Of a stretch of 64,000 nt of DNA, positions 10,431 to 21,711 are shown piece by piece (the first letter of the stretch is position 1; each line of letters opens with the position of its first letter). Location: the NCBI GenBank assembly GCA_963850415.1, contig CAWKLE010000002.1:372001-436000 (forward strand), in the 5' to 3' direction. Below the pieces are notes generated by a model. The model searched no databases, was not told the origin of the DNA, and saw only the letters and a program-made list of their open reading frames with translations. The translations under genes and the position numbers were made by a program. Source of the stretch: VAXT01 sp963850415. GTDB lineage: Bacteria; Actinomycetota; Thermoleophilia; Gaiellales; Gaiellaceae.

Positions 10431-10865
10431 GTGATCGACCGCAGCGGGAAGTGGTGGACGGGCACGGAGGCTGGCGACATCGAGGAGTACCTGCGCTCAT
10501 ACACCGAGGACGGCTATCCGGCCGATCGCTTTGCGCAGGCGGTTTGCGGCTGTGGGAAGGCCGTCTTTCGCCTAGAGACGAACTACGTCGAAGGTGTCGC
10601 GCGCCGCGGATGTGTGGACTGCGGGCTCGCGCACTTCGTCTGCGACTCGGACGAGTTCGCGAGCGACGCCACTCTTGCCCCAGTGAAGTGTCCGTGCGGG
10701 GGGGATCAGTTCGACATCACGGTCGGATTCAGCCACCGAGCAGAGGAGACGATCGTGCGCTGGATCAGCGTCGGCGTCCGCTGTGTGCGATGCGGTGTGC
10801 TCGGTTGTCCCGTCGAATGGGAGATCGATTACGCGCCGACGGCTCAGCTCTACGACCAGGCGTGA
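10431..10865 (+). CDS. Cysteine-rich (zinc-ribbon-like) hypothetical protein
   Basis: 144 aa starting at GTG (VIDRSGKWWTG). Nine or more cysteines are arranged as CGCGK, GCVDCG, CPCGG and CVRCGVLGC, which suggests two or more treble-clef or zinc-ribbon knuckles. There is no membrane or signal segment, so it should be cytoplasmic. The acidic, aromatic N-terminus (DIEEYLRSYTEDGYPADRF) looks like a small helical cap. It starts 26 bases after the protease stop and ends 3 bases before the convergent DUF2207 gene. No function can be named. Confidence 0.6.
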   Translation: MIDRSGKWWTGTEAGDIEEYLRSYTEDGYPADRFAQAVCGCGKAVFRLETNYVEGVARRGCVDCGLAHFVCDSDEFASDATLAPVKCPCGGDQFDITVGFSHRAEETIVRWISVGVRCVRCGVLGCPVEWEIDYAPTAQLYDQA

Positions 10866-10868
10866 GCC

Positions 10869-12756
10869 CTACCACGCGCCGCCGCCACCTCCGCCGCCGC
10901 CTCCTCCGCCACCGCCGGAGAAGCCTCCTCCGCCTCCGCTCGAGCCCGGCGGCGCGAGGGCGGAGCCGAAGCCGGACGACAGGTCTCCGATCGCGAGCGC
11001 GCTCGGGCCCGAGCCGAGGTCGCCGGTCGGGCTGATCCAGTAGACCGTGCTCTGGTCGTGCAGCGCCTCGGGCATGTGCAGGTGCGCGCCCTGGAGCACG
11101 CGCTCGGCGATCCCGAACGCGATCCCGTAGACGAGGTAGCGCTCCCAGAGCTCGAGCGTGGCCGGAGGAGCTTCCTTCAGGCGCGGGAAGTCGGTCAGGT
11201 AGCGGCGGAACGCCTCCCAGCGCTCGGCCTCCGCCTCGCCGGCCGCGCTGCGGCGGCGCCACAGGGACGATCGCTTCGCGCCGAACGCGAGCGCGACGGC
11301 GTTGGCCGCGGCGCACCCGCCCAGCGTGACGAGCACGACGTCCGTCCAGCGCGGCGCGGCGGAGCGCCAGCCGTGGATGCCGAGCCAGAGCAGGACGACC
11401 GCCGTTGCCGCGAACACGCCGAGCCCGACGAGCAGCCAGACCAGCCCCTGGCCGAGGTACCACCCGCGCGCCTTGATCTCGGCGGTCACGCCCTCCTTGA
11501 AGCTCGTGAAGAGCTTGCTGTTCGCCGTGCGGTCGCGCTCGATCTCCTCCCGGAACTCCGAGAGCCGCTTGCCCTCGGTGTCGACGACCCAGTCGACGAC
11601 CTTCGCGACCGGCTCCTCGAACGGAGCCGTCTCCACCTTCGGGTCGGCCAGCGTGACCTCGAGGTCGGCGATGTTCTCGTGTCTGAGACCGCCCCACAGA
11701 GGACGCTCCGTCGTGACCGGCGTCGCCTTGTAGCGGCCCCGGCGAATGAGGTCGAAGAGCGTCGCGGTGAACTCGTTCGATCCGGGCACGGTCCGCTGCT
11801 GCACGAGGGACGGGACGAGGGCCGGCTCCGTGTCGGTGGGCGGCTCCTGCTCGTACTCGCGGTCGTAGCCGGTTCGCCGCTCGCGGCCGTAGACGAGCCA
11901 GACGAGCGTCATCAGGCCGAGGGCGGGCCCGAAGCCGAGGAGCAGCAGGGACGACATCGTGCGGACGGGATGGCCCTTCGCGTCGTCGATGCGCTCGCGG
12001 TCGTGCTCGAAAGCGCGCTGCGAGGCGGCTTCCTCGGCCACGATCTTCGGCAGGCCGTTGCCGGAGCGAACCTGCGCACCCGAGGTCGACGTGAGCAGTG
12101 TTGCGCGGGAAGACGACGCGGAGCTCGACGAACTGATGTGCAGGAATCTGGGATGCGCGGAGCGTCGCCTTCTGCGGGAAGCGCGCCACGACACCGCGGA
12201 CCCAGGCTGGGCTCCCCCAGACCCGGTAGAACGGCGACAGCTCGGCGCGACCAGGAAGCTGCATCGACGCGGCCAGCGAACCGAGGCTCCCCGGCCACTC
12301 GTCGCCCCAGACGCGCAGATTCACGTCCACGACGTCGTCGTACGCGACCGCCAGCCCTCGGAACCGGTACGAGATCGTGAACGTCCGCCGCTCGTTCGCG
12401 GCCCGGTAGTGCCAGACGATCCGCACGCGCTTCGAGCTCGTCTCGACGCCGTACGAGCCGGGCACGCCGAAGCTCCCGAGCTCGGTGCTCGCCCCGGGGA
12501 TGTAGTCATCGCTTCCTTCGGCGACGCCGACGTTGTCGATCGACTCTCCCGAGCGGAGCGGGATGTCGCGGTACGCGCCGCTGAAGTCGCCCGAGAAGTC
12601 GAACGTGATCTGCTCGCGCACGAGGAGCGACCCGTCCGACTGGATCTGCACGGCGACGTCGGCGTCGGGGAGCGAGTACGACTTCGCGCGGCCGGCGGCG
12701 GGCCAGAGCAGCGCGGCCGCGAAGAGAAGGAGGAGTGCGGAGCCGAGCCGGCTCAG
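10869..12756 (-). CDS. DUF2207-family membrane protein (frameshifted)
   Basis: Predicted predatory/YmbK-like DUF2207 protein. Signal peptide (LLLLFAAALLWPAAGRA), an extracellular beta-rich domain beginning YSLPDADVAVQIQSDGSL, then membrane helices flanking a cytoplasmic region (GLMTLVWLVYGRERR; LGQGLVWLLVGLGVF) and an extreme poly-Gly C-terminus. Near 12100 the frame slips by one base: FPR is followed by ATLLTSTSGAQVR in the new frame. No ATG or GTG fits the start; a CTG overlapping the LemA TGA (CTGA, 12753-12756) is the best candidate and would give translational coupling. DUF2207 next to LemA is a recurrent pairing in bacteria; the joint function is unknown. Confidence 0.72.
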
Positions 12757-13310
12757 TTGGAGAACTGCACGGCCGGCGCCTCCCGCGCAGCGCCTTCCGT
12801 CTCGAAGTACGCCTGCGGGCTGAAGTTGAAGAGCCCGGCGACGATGTTCGTCGGCACGGTCTCGAGGGCGTTGTCGTACGTGAGCACCGCGTCGTTGTAG
12901 ACCTGGCGCGAGACGGCGATCTTCTGCTCCGTCTCGGCCAGCTGCGCCTGGAGCTGCTGGAAGTTCTCGGTCGCGCGCAGCTGCGGGTAGGCCTCGGCGA
13001 CCGCGAACAGGCGCCCGATCGCGGCCGTCAGCACGTTCTCGGCCTCCGCCTGCTCGGCGACGCCCTTCGCCTGCTGCGCGGCGGTCCTCGCCTGCGTGAC
13101 CTCGTCGAAGGTGCCGCGCTCGTGGGCGGCGTAGCCCTTGACCGCCTCGACGAGGTTCGGGATCAGGTCGTAGCGCCGCCGCAGCTGGACGTCGACCTGC
13201 GCCCAGCTGTTCTCCGCTCGGTTCCGCAGCCGCACGAGCCGGTTGTAGATCACGACCGCGGCCAGCGCCACGATCAGGAGGAGCACGACGAGGACGATCA
13301 CCCAGATCAC
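12753..13310 (-). CDS. lemA: LemA family protein
   Basis: 185 aa. One N-terminal membrane anchor (IVLVVLLLIVALAAVVIYN) with the rest forming a long alpha-helical hairpin typical of LemA. Family marks include NRAENSWAQVDVQLRRRYDL, IPNLVEAVKGYAAHE, and the conserved YNDAVLTYDN and PTNIVAG near the C-terminus. LemA proteins are membrane-anchored helical proteins of uncertain role. The start is GTG at 13310. The stop overlaps the proposed CTG start of the DUF2207 gene, so the pair should be co-expressed. A perfect palindrome lies only 13 bases upstream. Confidence 0.92.
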   Translation of the reverse strand: MIWVIVLVVLLLIVALAAVVIYNRLVRLRNRAENSWAQVDVQLRRRYDLIPNLVEAVKGYAAHERGTFDEVTQARTAAQQAKGVAEQAEAENVLTAAIGRLFAVAEAYPQLRATENFQQLQAQLAETEQKIAVSRQVYNDAVLTYDNALETVPTNIVAGLFNFSPQAYFETEGAAREAPAVQFSN

Positions 13311-13322
13311 ATGTCAACCCTA

Positions 13323-13337
13323 AACCGGCAGCCGGTT
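13323..13337. promoter_or_regulatory. Perfect 15-bp palindrome, candidate operator
   Basis: AACCGGCAGCCGGTT fills the middle of the 38-bp space between the divergent lemA and glycosidase genes. Its position forces it to overlap either promoter, so a dimeric repressor site is likely. The binding protein is unknown. Confidence 0.5.
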
Positions 13338-13348
13338 ATCGTTCTGCC

Positions 13349-14290
13349 ATGCGGCTCCGCGGGCTCGCGATCCTGACGCTAATCGCTGCGTGCCTCGTCC
13401 CGGGATCGTCCGCCTCACAGCGGGCGCGAGTCACCGCGGGCGTCTACGCGGGGAACGTCCCCCGGTTCGACCGTCTGACCGGCCAGCACACGGCGTCCGC
13501 GCTCGCATTCATCGGCTGGGACCAGGGGCGGACCTGGGGCAAGCCGTACAGCTACTTCCTCGACACCCTCGGCGCGCGCCCGCACATCGCGCTCAAGACC
13601 GAGCGCGGGGGCGGGACGATCAGCACGAGGGCGATCGCGCTCGGCCAGGGCGACGCGCACCTGATCGGGCTCGCGACCGCGATCTCGGACGCCGGCAAGC
13701 CCGTCCTGCTGCGCCCGCTCGGCGAGATGAACAACACGCTCAACCCGTACTGCGCGTGCCGCGGCTCGAGCGCCAACTCGACGAAGTGGTACCGCCGCGC
13801 GTTCCAGCGCATCTACCTGATCACGCACGGCGGGACGGCGGCGACGCTGACCGCGAAGCTGCAGGCGCTCAAGATGCCGGGCGTCAGCCAGGACGTGCCC
13901 GTCAACCCGTATCCGGCGCTGACGGTGATCTGGAACCCGCTCGCGGTCGGCGAACCTCCGGTCAGCGGCAACAGCTTCCGCGACTACTTCCCGGGCTCGC
14001 GCTTCTTCGACGCGTACGGGAACGACTACTACGACTTCGGCACCTGGTCGTTCGTGCGGACGAACGACCTCTACAAGGCGTATCCGTCGAAGCCGTTCGT
14101 CGTCCCGGAGTGGGGCGTGGCGATCGACGACCCGGCCTTCGTGCGCGCATTCGCCGCGTTCGTGCGCAGCCACCGGCGCGTCAGGTTCATCGGCTTCTAC
14201 AACGGCCGCACCGGTGGGAGGCTCGACATCGGGACGCATCCCGGCGTGCGGGCCGCGTACAGGCGCTCGATCGTTCCGCTCACGCGTTGA
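13349..14290 (+). CDS. Secreted GH26-like glycoside hydrolase
   Basis: 313 aa. Signal peptide MRLRGLAILTLIAACLVPG, then a TIM-barrel domain resembling beta-mannanase (GH26) enzymes. The general acid would be Glu126 in LLRPLGEMNN and the nucleophile Glu254 in VVPEWGV, the two carboxylates expected for clan GH-A at the ends of strands 4 and 7. IWNP between them is another family-like patch. It probably acts on an extracellular glycan, perhaps a mannan; substrate is inferred only from fold. ATG 13349 follows a compact divergent promoter shared with lemA. Its TGA overlaps the ATG of the next gene by one base. Confidence 0.72.
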   Translation: MRLRGLAILTLIAACLVPGSSASQRARVTAGVYAGNVPRFDRLTGQHTASALAFIGWDQGRTWGKPYSYFLDTLGARPHIALKTERGGGTISTRAIALGQGDAHLIGLATAISDAGKPVLLRPLGEMNNTLNPYCACRGSSANSTKWYRRAFQRIYLITHGGTAATLTAKLQALKMPGVSQDVPVNPYPALTVIWNPLAVGEPPVSGNSFRDYFPGSRFFDAYGNDYYDFGTWSFVRTNDLYKAYPSKPFVVPEWGVAIDDPAFVRAFAAFVRSHRRVRFIGFYNGRTGGRLDIGTHPGVRAAYRRSIVPLTR

Positions 14291-15138
14291 TGGGCTACCG
14301 GGTCGGGATCATCTCCAACGTCATGCCTCTCGTCGAGCCGCTCTCGGAGCGACTGCGGGAGCTGGGTCACGAACCCGTTGCCTGGCTGCTGGCGCGCAGG
14401 GCGGGGGAGGGCCGCCCGCCGCCGCCGTGGGGCGAGGTCACGGACAGCACGGGGCCGAAAGGCCTGAGCATCCTGCTCGCCCAGGACTGCGATGCCGTCG
14501 CGTCTCTCCTGCGCGGCCTGGAGCTCGACGCCACGCTCTGTTGGGGGTTCTCGTGGAAGCTGCCGCAGGAGGCGCTCGATGTCCCGCGCCTCGGCTCCGT
14601 CAACCAGCATCCGGGCCGCCTCCCGCGCCATCGCGGCCCGTACCCGATGGCCTGGGCGGTTCGCGACGGGGACGACGTGTTCGGTGTGACCTGGCACCGG
14701 ATGGACGCCGACTACGACACGGGGCCGATCCTCGCCGAGACGACGATCCCGATCGAGGACACGGACACGACCATCGACCACATCGGCGTCAAGATGCTGC
14801 CCGCGGCGCTCGGGCTCTTGCCGCGGGTCTTCGAGCGCCTGAAGGCCAGGGACCCGGGCGATCCGCAGTCTGAGGACGGAGCAGGCTGGGCGGGCGCCTT
14901 CGACGAGGACTACGCGTCGGTCGACTGGACGCTGCCGGCGGCGACGATCCACGACCAGGTACGAGCCTGGCACCTCACGTTCGGCAGCGCGAGGGTGCCG
15001 GGGCCGATCGCGGACCTCGACGGGGAGCGCATGAAGCTCCTCCGGACGAGCCTGACCGACCCCGGCGAGGATGCCCGTGCCGTGGAGTGCGGCGACGGGC
15101 GTCTGTGGATCGTCGAGTCCGAGCCAGTCGCTATTTGA
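14290..15138 (+). CDS. Methionyl-tRNA formyltransferase-like formyltransferase
   Basis: 282 aa. Formyl transfer from 10-formyl-THF or a similar donor. The catalytic triad of the family is present: Asn and His in SVNQHPGRLP and Asp in MDADYDTGPI, with RGPYPMAWAV and GVTWHRMD matching the conserved barrel. After a linker, the C-terminal part (about residues 215-282) resembles the Fmt C-terminal domain. The N-terminus lacks the usual FMGTP opening and has GIISNVMPLVEPL instead, so it may be a sugar- or amino-acid-modifying homologue rather than true Fmt. Start ATG overlaps the preceding stop (TGATG), indicating coupling. Confidence 0.8.
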   Translation: MGYRVGIISNVMPLVEPLSERLRELGHEPVAWLLARRAGEGRPPPPWGEVTDSTGPKGLSILLAQDCDAVASLLRGLELDATLCWGFSWKLPQEALDVPRLGSVNQHPGRLPRHRGPYPMAWAVRDGDDVFGVTWHRMDADYDTGPILAETTIPIEDTDTTIDHIGVKMLPAALGLLPRVFERLKARDPGDPQSEDGAGWAGAFDEDYASVDWTLPAATIHDQVRAWHLTFGSARVPGPIADLDGERMKLLRTSLTDPGEDARAVECGDGRLWIVESEPVAI

Positions 15139-15230
15139 CCCGGAAGCTCCCGATCATGTCCCGCGGGTGCGGGCGCAGAAAGGTGTAGCGGCCGGGCTTC
15201 CCACAAGCGGTCAGCTGAAGCGGCGCAGCG
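15131..15230 (-). pseudogene. Remnant of a cupredoxin C-terminus
   Basis: On the minus strand, about 30 codons ending in TAG (15131-15133) encode the tail of a plastocyanin-like domain: PGRYTFLRPHPRDMIGSFRV, with the His and Met copper ligands in HPRDMIG but Arg-Pro where the ligand Cys region should be. It closely resembles the tail of the cupredoxin domains encoded at 33.7-34.9 kb (YKCLYHPQMIGSVTV). No upstream part is present: the frame runs into the YjbQ gene without cupredoxin character. It also overlaps the last codons of the formyltransferase. Best explained as a leftover of a deleted gene. Confidence 0.5.
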
Positions 15231-15233
15231 ACG

Positions 15234-15686
15234 CTAGGTGCCGACGACCTGGACGAGCCAGCGCCGGTCGCGTTCGCGGTCGAGCTCGAGGAAGAGCACG
15301 CGCTGCCACGTCCCGAGGCAGAGCTCGCCGTCGCGGATCGGGATCGCCTCGCCGGCCGAGCCGAGGAGCATCGACATGCAGTGCGAGTGCCCGTTGCCGA
15401 CGGACATGTCCTCCTCGCAGATGTTCTCGGTGCGGCGATCCCAGTCGTCGTGCGCGTAGTACTTGTCCCTGGGGACGAGGCTCTTGAGGAGGGCGGTGAA
15501 GTCCTCGAGGAACCCGTCCTCGAACTCGTTCACGCGCACGCAGCACGTGGTGTGGGGCGAGTAGACGCAGACGATCCCGTCGCGCACGCCGCTCTCCTTG
15601 ACCGCCGCGCTGACCTCGTCGGTGATGTCCCGCACGGAGAGACCCCCGGCCGTCCTGAGCCGTCGCTCGTGCTGGAAGACCTTCAC
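15234..15686 (-). CDS. YjbQ / UPF0047 family protein
   Basis: 150 aa. Small cytoplasmic beta-sandwich enzyme of the UPF0047 family; members have weak thiamine-phosphate synthase activity but the physiological role is unclear. Conserved metal/phosphate pocket residues are visible in SPHTTCCVRVNE, HDDWDRRTEN and VGNGHSHCMSMLLG, and GTWQRVLFLELD is the typical C-terminal strand. Length is close to the family norm. It is a single gene; upstream lies a palindrome-rich spacer leading to the tRNA on the other strand. Confidence 0.9.
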   Translation of the reverse strand: MKVFQHERRLRTAGGLSVRDITDEVSAAVKESGVRDGIVCVYSPHTTCCVRVNEFEDGFLEDFTALLKSLVPRDKYYAHDDWDRRTENICEEDMSVGNGHSHCMSMLLGSAGEAIPIRDGELCLGTWQRVLFLELDRERDRRWLVQVVGT

Positions 15687-15781
15687 CGTCCGTCGATGTT
15701 AGCGCCGCTGCGAGCCGAGCGTGTGGTGGATGTGTTGTCCGGTCAGGAGTTGTTCAGAGAGGGCGGACCTGTCCTGAACAG

Positions 15782-15810
15782 CCATGTCAGGTGCCTGGCA
15801 CCGGACATGG
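15782..15810. repeat. 29-bp near-perfect palindrome, GGTGCCTGGCACC family
   Basis: The core GGTGCC-T-GGCACC is extended by CCATGTC on the left and GACATGG on the right with one mismatched pair between core and arms. The same core recurs at 46340-46356. A looser inverted pair, TTGTTCAG/CTGAACA, lies just upstream (about 15745-15780). Possible REP-like element. Confidence 0.6.
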
Positions 15811-15845
15811 CCCGCCGAGCCGATGGGGACTACGCTTCGCGGGTC

Positions 15846-15919
<74 letters not shown>

Positions 15920-16037
15920 TTCGAAGCCGCTGCAAAACTGCAGTTCGCCTCAGAACGGCCCGAACGCGGGGCCGACGACCCCGCCGGCAAAAACTCGGGG
16001 CTCACCCCGTCGAAAGAGTAGTTCCGCACGCGGCTTC

Positions 16038-16067
16038 TTGACTCGGGACGGGCATCTGGGAGATAAG
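16038..16067 (+). promoter_or_regulatory. Putative sigma-70-type promoter for the Calx-beta gene
   Basis: TTGACT (16038-16043) and GATAAG (16062-16067) are separated by 18 bp and lie about 107 bp before the ATG, giving a 5' leader of roughly 100 nt. Fit to consensus is 5/6 for the -35 and 4/6 for the -10. Confidence 0.4.
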
Positions 16068-16173
16068 GGGTCGTTCTGCGGTTGGCGGCCCTGCCTGCGC
16101 TCTTCGTGTTGCTTGAGTTTGGTAGCGCTCGCGCACCGGCTCGATGTCAGCACTCCAGCTAGGGGAGGACTAG

Positions 16174-19597
<3,424 letters not shown>

Positions 19598-19712
19598 GGC
19601 TGCCTCAGAGCTGTGCCGTAGTCGACTAGCCCTGGGAACTAGCGCGCAAGGGCATTCGGCAGGCGATTGCGGGAATGTCCCCTGGCGCTGTCGTGACGGC
19701 CAGGCTGAGTGC

Positions 19713-20414
19713 TTACCGACGGGCCACGAAGACGTACTCACGGCTGTCGTCGTCGAGCGGTTCCCCGGCGAATCCGCCATAGAGAGCTTCGAGGCGCAGG
19801 CCCGCGACGTCGAGGAGTCCCAGCCATTCGTTCTTGGTTGCCCACCAGAGCGAACCGCTTCCACCATCGTCCAAGGTGACGTCGACTCGGTTATCGCTGA
19901 CGCTGTAGTGGTTGGTGTGCGGCAGCGGGACGCCGGCGTGCGCGTCGGCATGCTGGCCGTCGATGGCGGCTGCGACGTGATGGTCGAAGGCGAACGCGTT
20001 CCAGGCGAAGCGGCCGTTAGTCCGAAGCGATGCCGCGACCCGCTCGAAGCAGCGGCGACGGTCCGCCCACGTGGGCAGATGCAGCAGAGACCGCCCAGGG
20101 CAGTAGATCAAGGCCGCTGGCTCATCGATTTCAAGCTCCCGTATGTCTCCTTCACGCAGGTCGAGCTCGACTCCCTCCTCAACTGCGCGCACTCGAGCCT
20201 GCGCGAGCATCGCCGGCGAAGAGTCAATCCCTATTACCCGCCTGCCCGTTGCCTGAGCAACCGGGATCGCAACGCGCCCGGTGCCAACTGCAAGCTCCAC
20301 CAATGGCCCGTCAGCATCACGGGCAAGCCCGACGTAGAACGGGACGTCAGCAGCGACGCTAGTGGACGACCAGTCCCCGTATCGGTCCGCCAAGGCGTCG
20401 TACCAGCTCGACAC
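19713..20414 (-). CDS. Class I SAM-dependent methyltransferase
   Basis: 233 aa. Rossmann-fold methyltransferase: motif I VELAVGTGRVAIPVA, the acidic ribose-binding end of strand 2 (VIGIDSSPAMLAQAR) and motif II region REGDIRELEIDEPAALIYC. Closest in style to the small-molecule or tRNA-type methyltransferases with the SSWYDALADRYGDW N-terminus; substrate unknown. Starts at GTG 20414. Flanked on both sides by similar GGAATGTC-containing spacers. Confidence 0.85.
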   Translation of the reverse strand: MSSWYDALADRYGDWSSTSVAADVPFYVGLARDADGPLVELAVGTGRVAIPVAQATGRRVIGIDSSPAMLAQARVRAVEEGVELDLREGDIRELEIDEPAALIYCPGRSLLHLPTWADRRRCFERVAASLRTNGRFAWNAFAFDHHVAAAIDGQHADAHAGVPLPHTNHYSVSDNRVDVTLDDGGSGSLWWATKNEWLGLLDVAGLRLEALYGGFAGEPLDDDSREYVFVARR

Positions 20415-20589
20415 GGCAACTCCAATCTACGCGCAAGGGCGGCGTTCGGCTGGGCCAGCGTGCGGAATGTCACCCGAGCGGCAGCGCGATCCGTCCTAAA
20501 CTTCGTCCAGGAAGGCGACGCAACGTGCTGGGTCAACCATCGCGATCGTTGGACTGCTCACGCTCGCCACAATCCTCCTTGCCAGCCGC

Positions 20590-20925
20590 GTGTCTGGGTC
20601 GGAAAAGGGTCACTCCGACGGTCAAAAGGGCGCCGCGATCCTGGCGGCGATGAAGTCCTCTGGCTTTGGGATGCACATGTTCCCTCGAAGCGAGGGCACG
20701 CGCAGGTGCACCGTTCACGGCGGCGGTCCTGCGCCGGGCGTGTCATTCCCCGGCGCAACCTGCAAGACCAGAATCGTGTTCGGTCAGGGAGGGACCGCCA
20801 TCGTCTACTTCACGCACGTGATCGACGGCGGCGCACATACGTGGATGTATCGCGTCTCGCCATCTCTCCGCGTGCGCTTCGTTCGGGACTTCGGCCCCGG
20901 CATCGCGCCTGAGTATTGGGCATAG
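20590..20925 (+). CDS. Small secreted hypothetical protein, start uncertain
   Basis: At least 111 aa. The same frame upstream (20533-20589) encodes a hydrophobic stretch IAIVGLLTLATILLA before the first available GTG, which looks like a signal peptide lacking an in-frame start. A GTG at 20525 with AGGAAGG before it is in another frame, so a one-base error near 20530 may hide the true start. The mature part has two Cys (RRCTVHGG, GATCKTR) and a beta-rich character ending IAPEYWA. No family recognised. Confidence 0.5.
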   Translation: MSGSEKGHSDGQKGAAILAAMKSSGFGMHMFPRSEGTRRCTVHGGGPAPGVSFPGATCKTRIVFGQGGTAIVYFTHVIDGGAHTWMYRVSPSLRVRFVRDFGPGIAPEYWA

Positions 20926-21018
20926 ACGCAGCCTCGTGCCAGGCGGCCTCGCGTGCGCCAGCGTTCCGGAATGTCCCGACCGCCGAGCCTCGGTCCCGGG
21001 GCGCTGTACGCTGCCCGC

Positions 21019-21228
21019 ATGATCCCCTGGATCATCATGGCGGTGGTCGCCGTTCCGCTCGTCGTGATCGCCTTCGTGGCCATGCGTCGCAAGACCGCTG
21101 CGGGTGAGCTCGTGGCAGATGACGACGCGCAGGCGCGAACGGAGCAGGAGTTCGCGGAGGCCGAAGCCTACGAGGCGAAATGGCGCGAGGAGGACAAGGA
21201 GCGGTCCCGCCAGGAACGCTTCCCGTAG
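21019..21228 (+). CDS. Small single-pass membrane protein
   Basis: 69 aa: one transmembrane helix (IPWIIMAVVAVPLVVIAFVAM), a basic RRK stop-transfer, then a highly charged helical tail (EQEFAEAEAYEAKWREEDKE) that may form a coiled coil. Starts at ATG 21019 and lies 26 bases upstream of the DksA-like gene on the same strand, so co-transcription is likely. Function unknown. Confidence 0.6.
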   Translation: MIPWIIMAVVAVPLVVIAFVAMRRKTAAGELVADDDAQARTEQEFAEAEAYEAKWREEDKERSRQERFP

Positions 21229-21254
21229 GGCGTCCGTGCGGTAACGTCGCCTCG

Positions 21255-21581
21255 ATGGATCCGGAGCGAGCACGCGAACTCCTTGCGGCCGAGCGCACTC
21301 GGATCGAGAGCGCGCTGTCCCGTCTCGGCCATCAGGACAGCGGGGAGCTCTCGGACGAACAGGATCCGGCGAACATGGCCTCGGACCTCTACCAGGACGA
21401 GCTCGACGAGGGACGTGCGGACGATCTCCGCAACGACCTCGCAGCGGTCGAGCGGGCCGAGGCGCGCCTGGCCGCGGGAACGTTCGGTCTATCGGTCGAG
21501 AGCGGCGAGCCAATCCCGGACGAGCGCCTGGAGGCCATCCCGACGGCTGAGAGAACGGCCGAAGAGGAACGTCAGCCCTAG
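21255..21581 (+). CDS. DksA/TraR-like protein lacking the zinc-finger cysteines
   Basis: 108 aa. Shows the DksA layout: a long helical hairpin (residues 1-75, ERARELLAAERTRIESALSR...DLRNDLAAVERAEARL) and the C-terminal signature GTFGLSVESGEPIPDERLEA. In canonical DksA the latter is GxYGxCxxCG and is followed by a second Cys pair; here the first pair is Ser and the second is absent, so no zinc can bind. Zinc-independent DksA paralogues exist (for example DksA2-type proteins with fewer Cys). It would insert into the RNA polymerase secondary channel and could combine with (p)ppGpp made by the Rel protein encoded at 42.7 kb; the latter is inference. Confidence 0.75.
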   Translation: MDPERARELLAAERTRIESALSRLGHQDSGELSDEQDPANMASDLYQDELDEGRADDLRNDLAAVERAEARLAAGTFGLSVESGEPIPDERLEAIPTAERTAEEERQP

Positions 21582-21588
21582 GGGGTAC

Positions 21589-21620
21589 CTCACCCGAGGG
21601 ATTTCGCCATCTCACCCCGA
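21589..21620 (+). promoter_or_regulatory. Direct repeat CTCACCC(C)GA, 22-bp spacing
   Basis: CTCACCCGA at 21589-21597 and CTCACCCCGA at 21611-21620 repeat at about two helical turns, 90 bp upstream of the secreted-protein start. A CCCC-GAAA-GGGG mini-hairpin overlaps the second copy. Candidate activator site. Confidence 0.3.
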
Positions 21621-21711
21621 AAGGGGATGAAGCCCAGGCGGTTTGGCCGCTTCCTTAGAGCAGGCTCGCCCATCGTGCGTCGGGCGAGAACTGCGGACGA
21701 AGGAGTGCGGC

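Noticed and set aside
19640..20990. Integron attC sites around small genes
   Set aside because: No GTTRRRY/RYYYAAC pairs and no integrase; only a short shared 8-mer.
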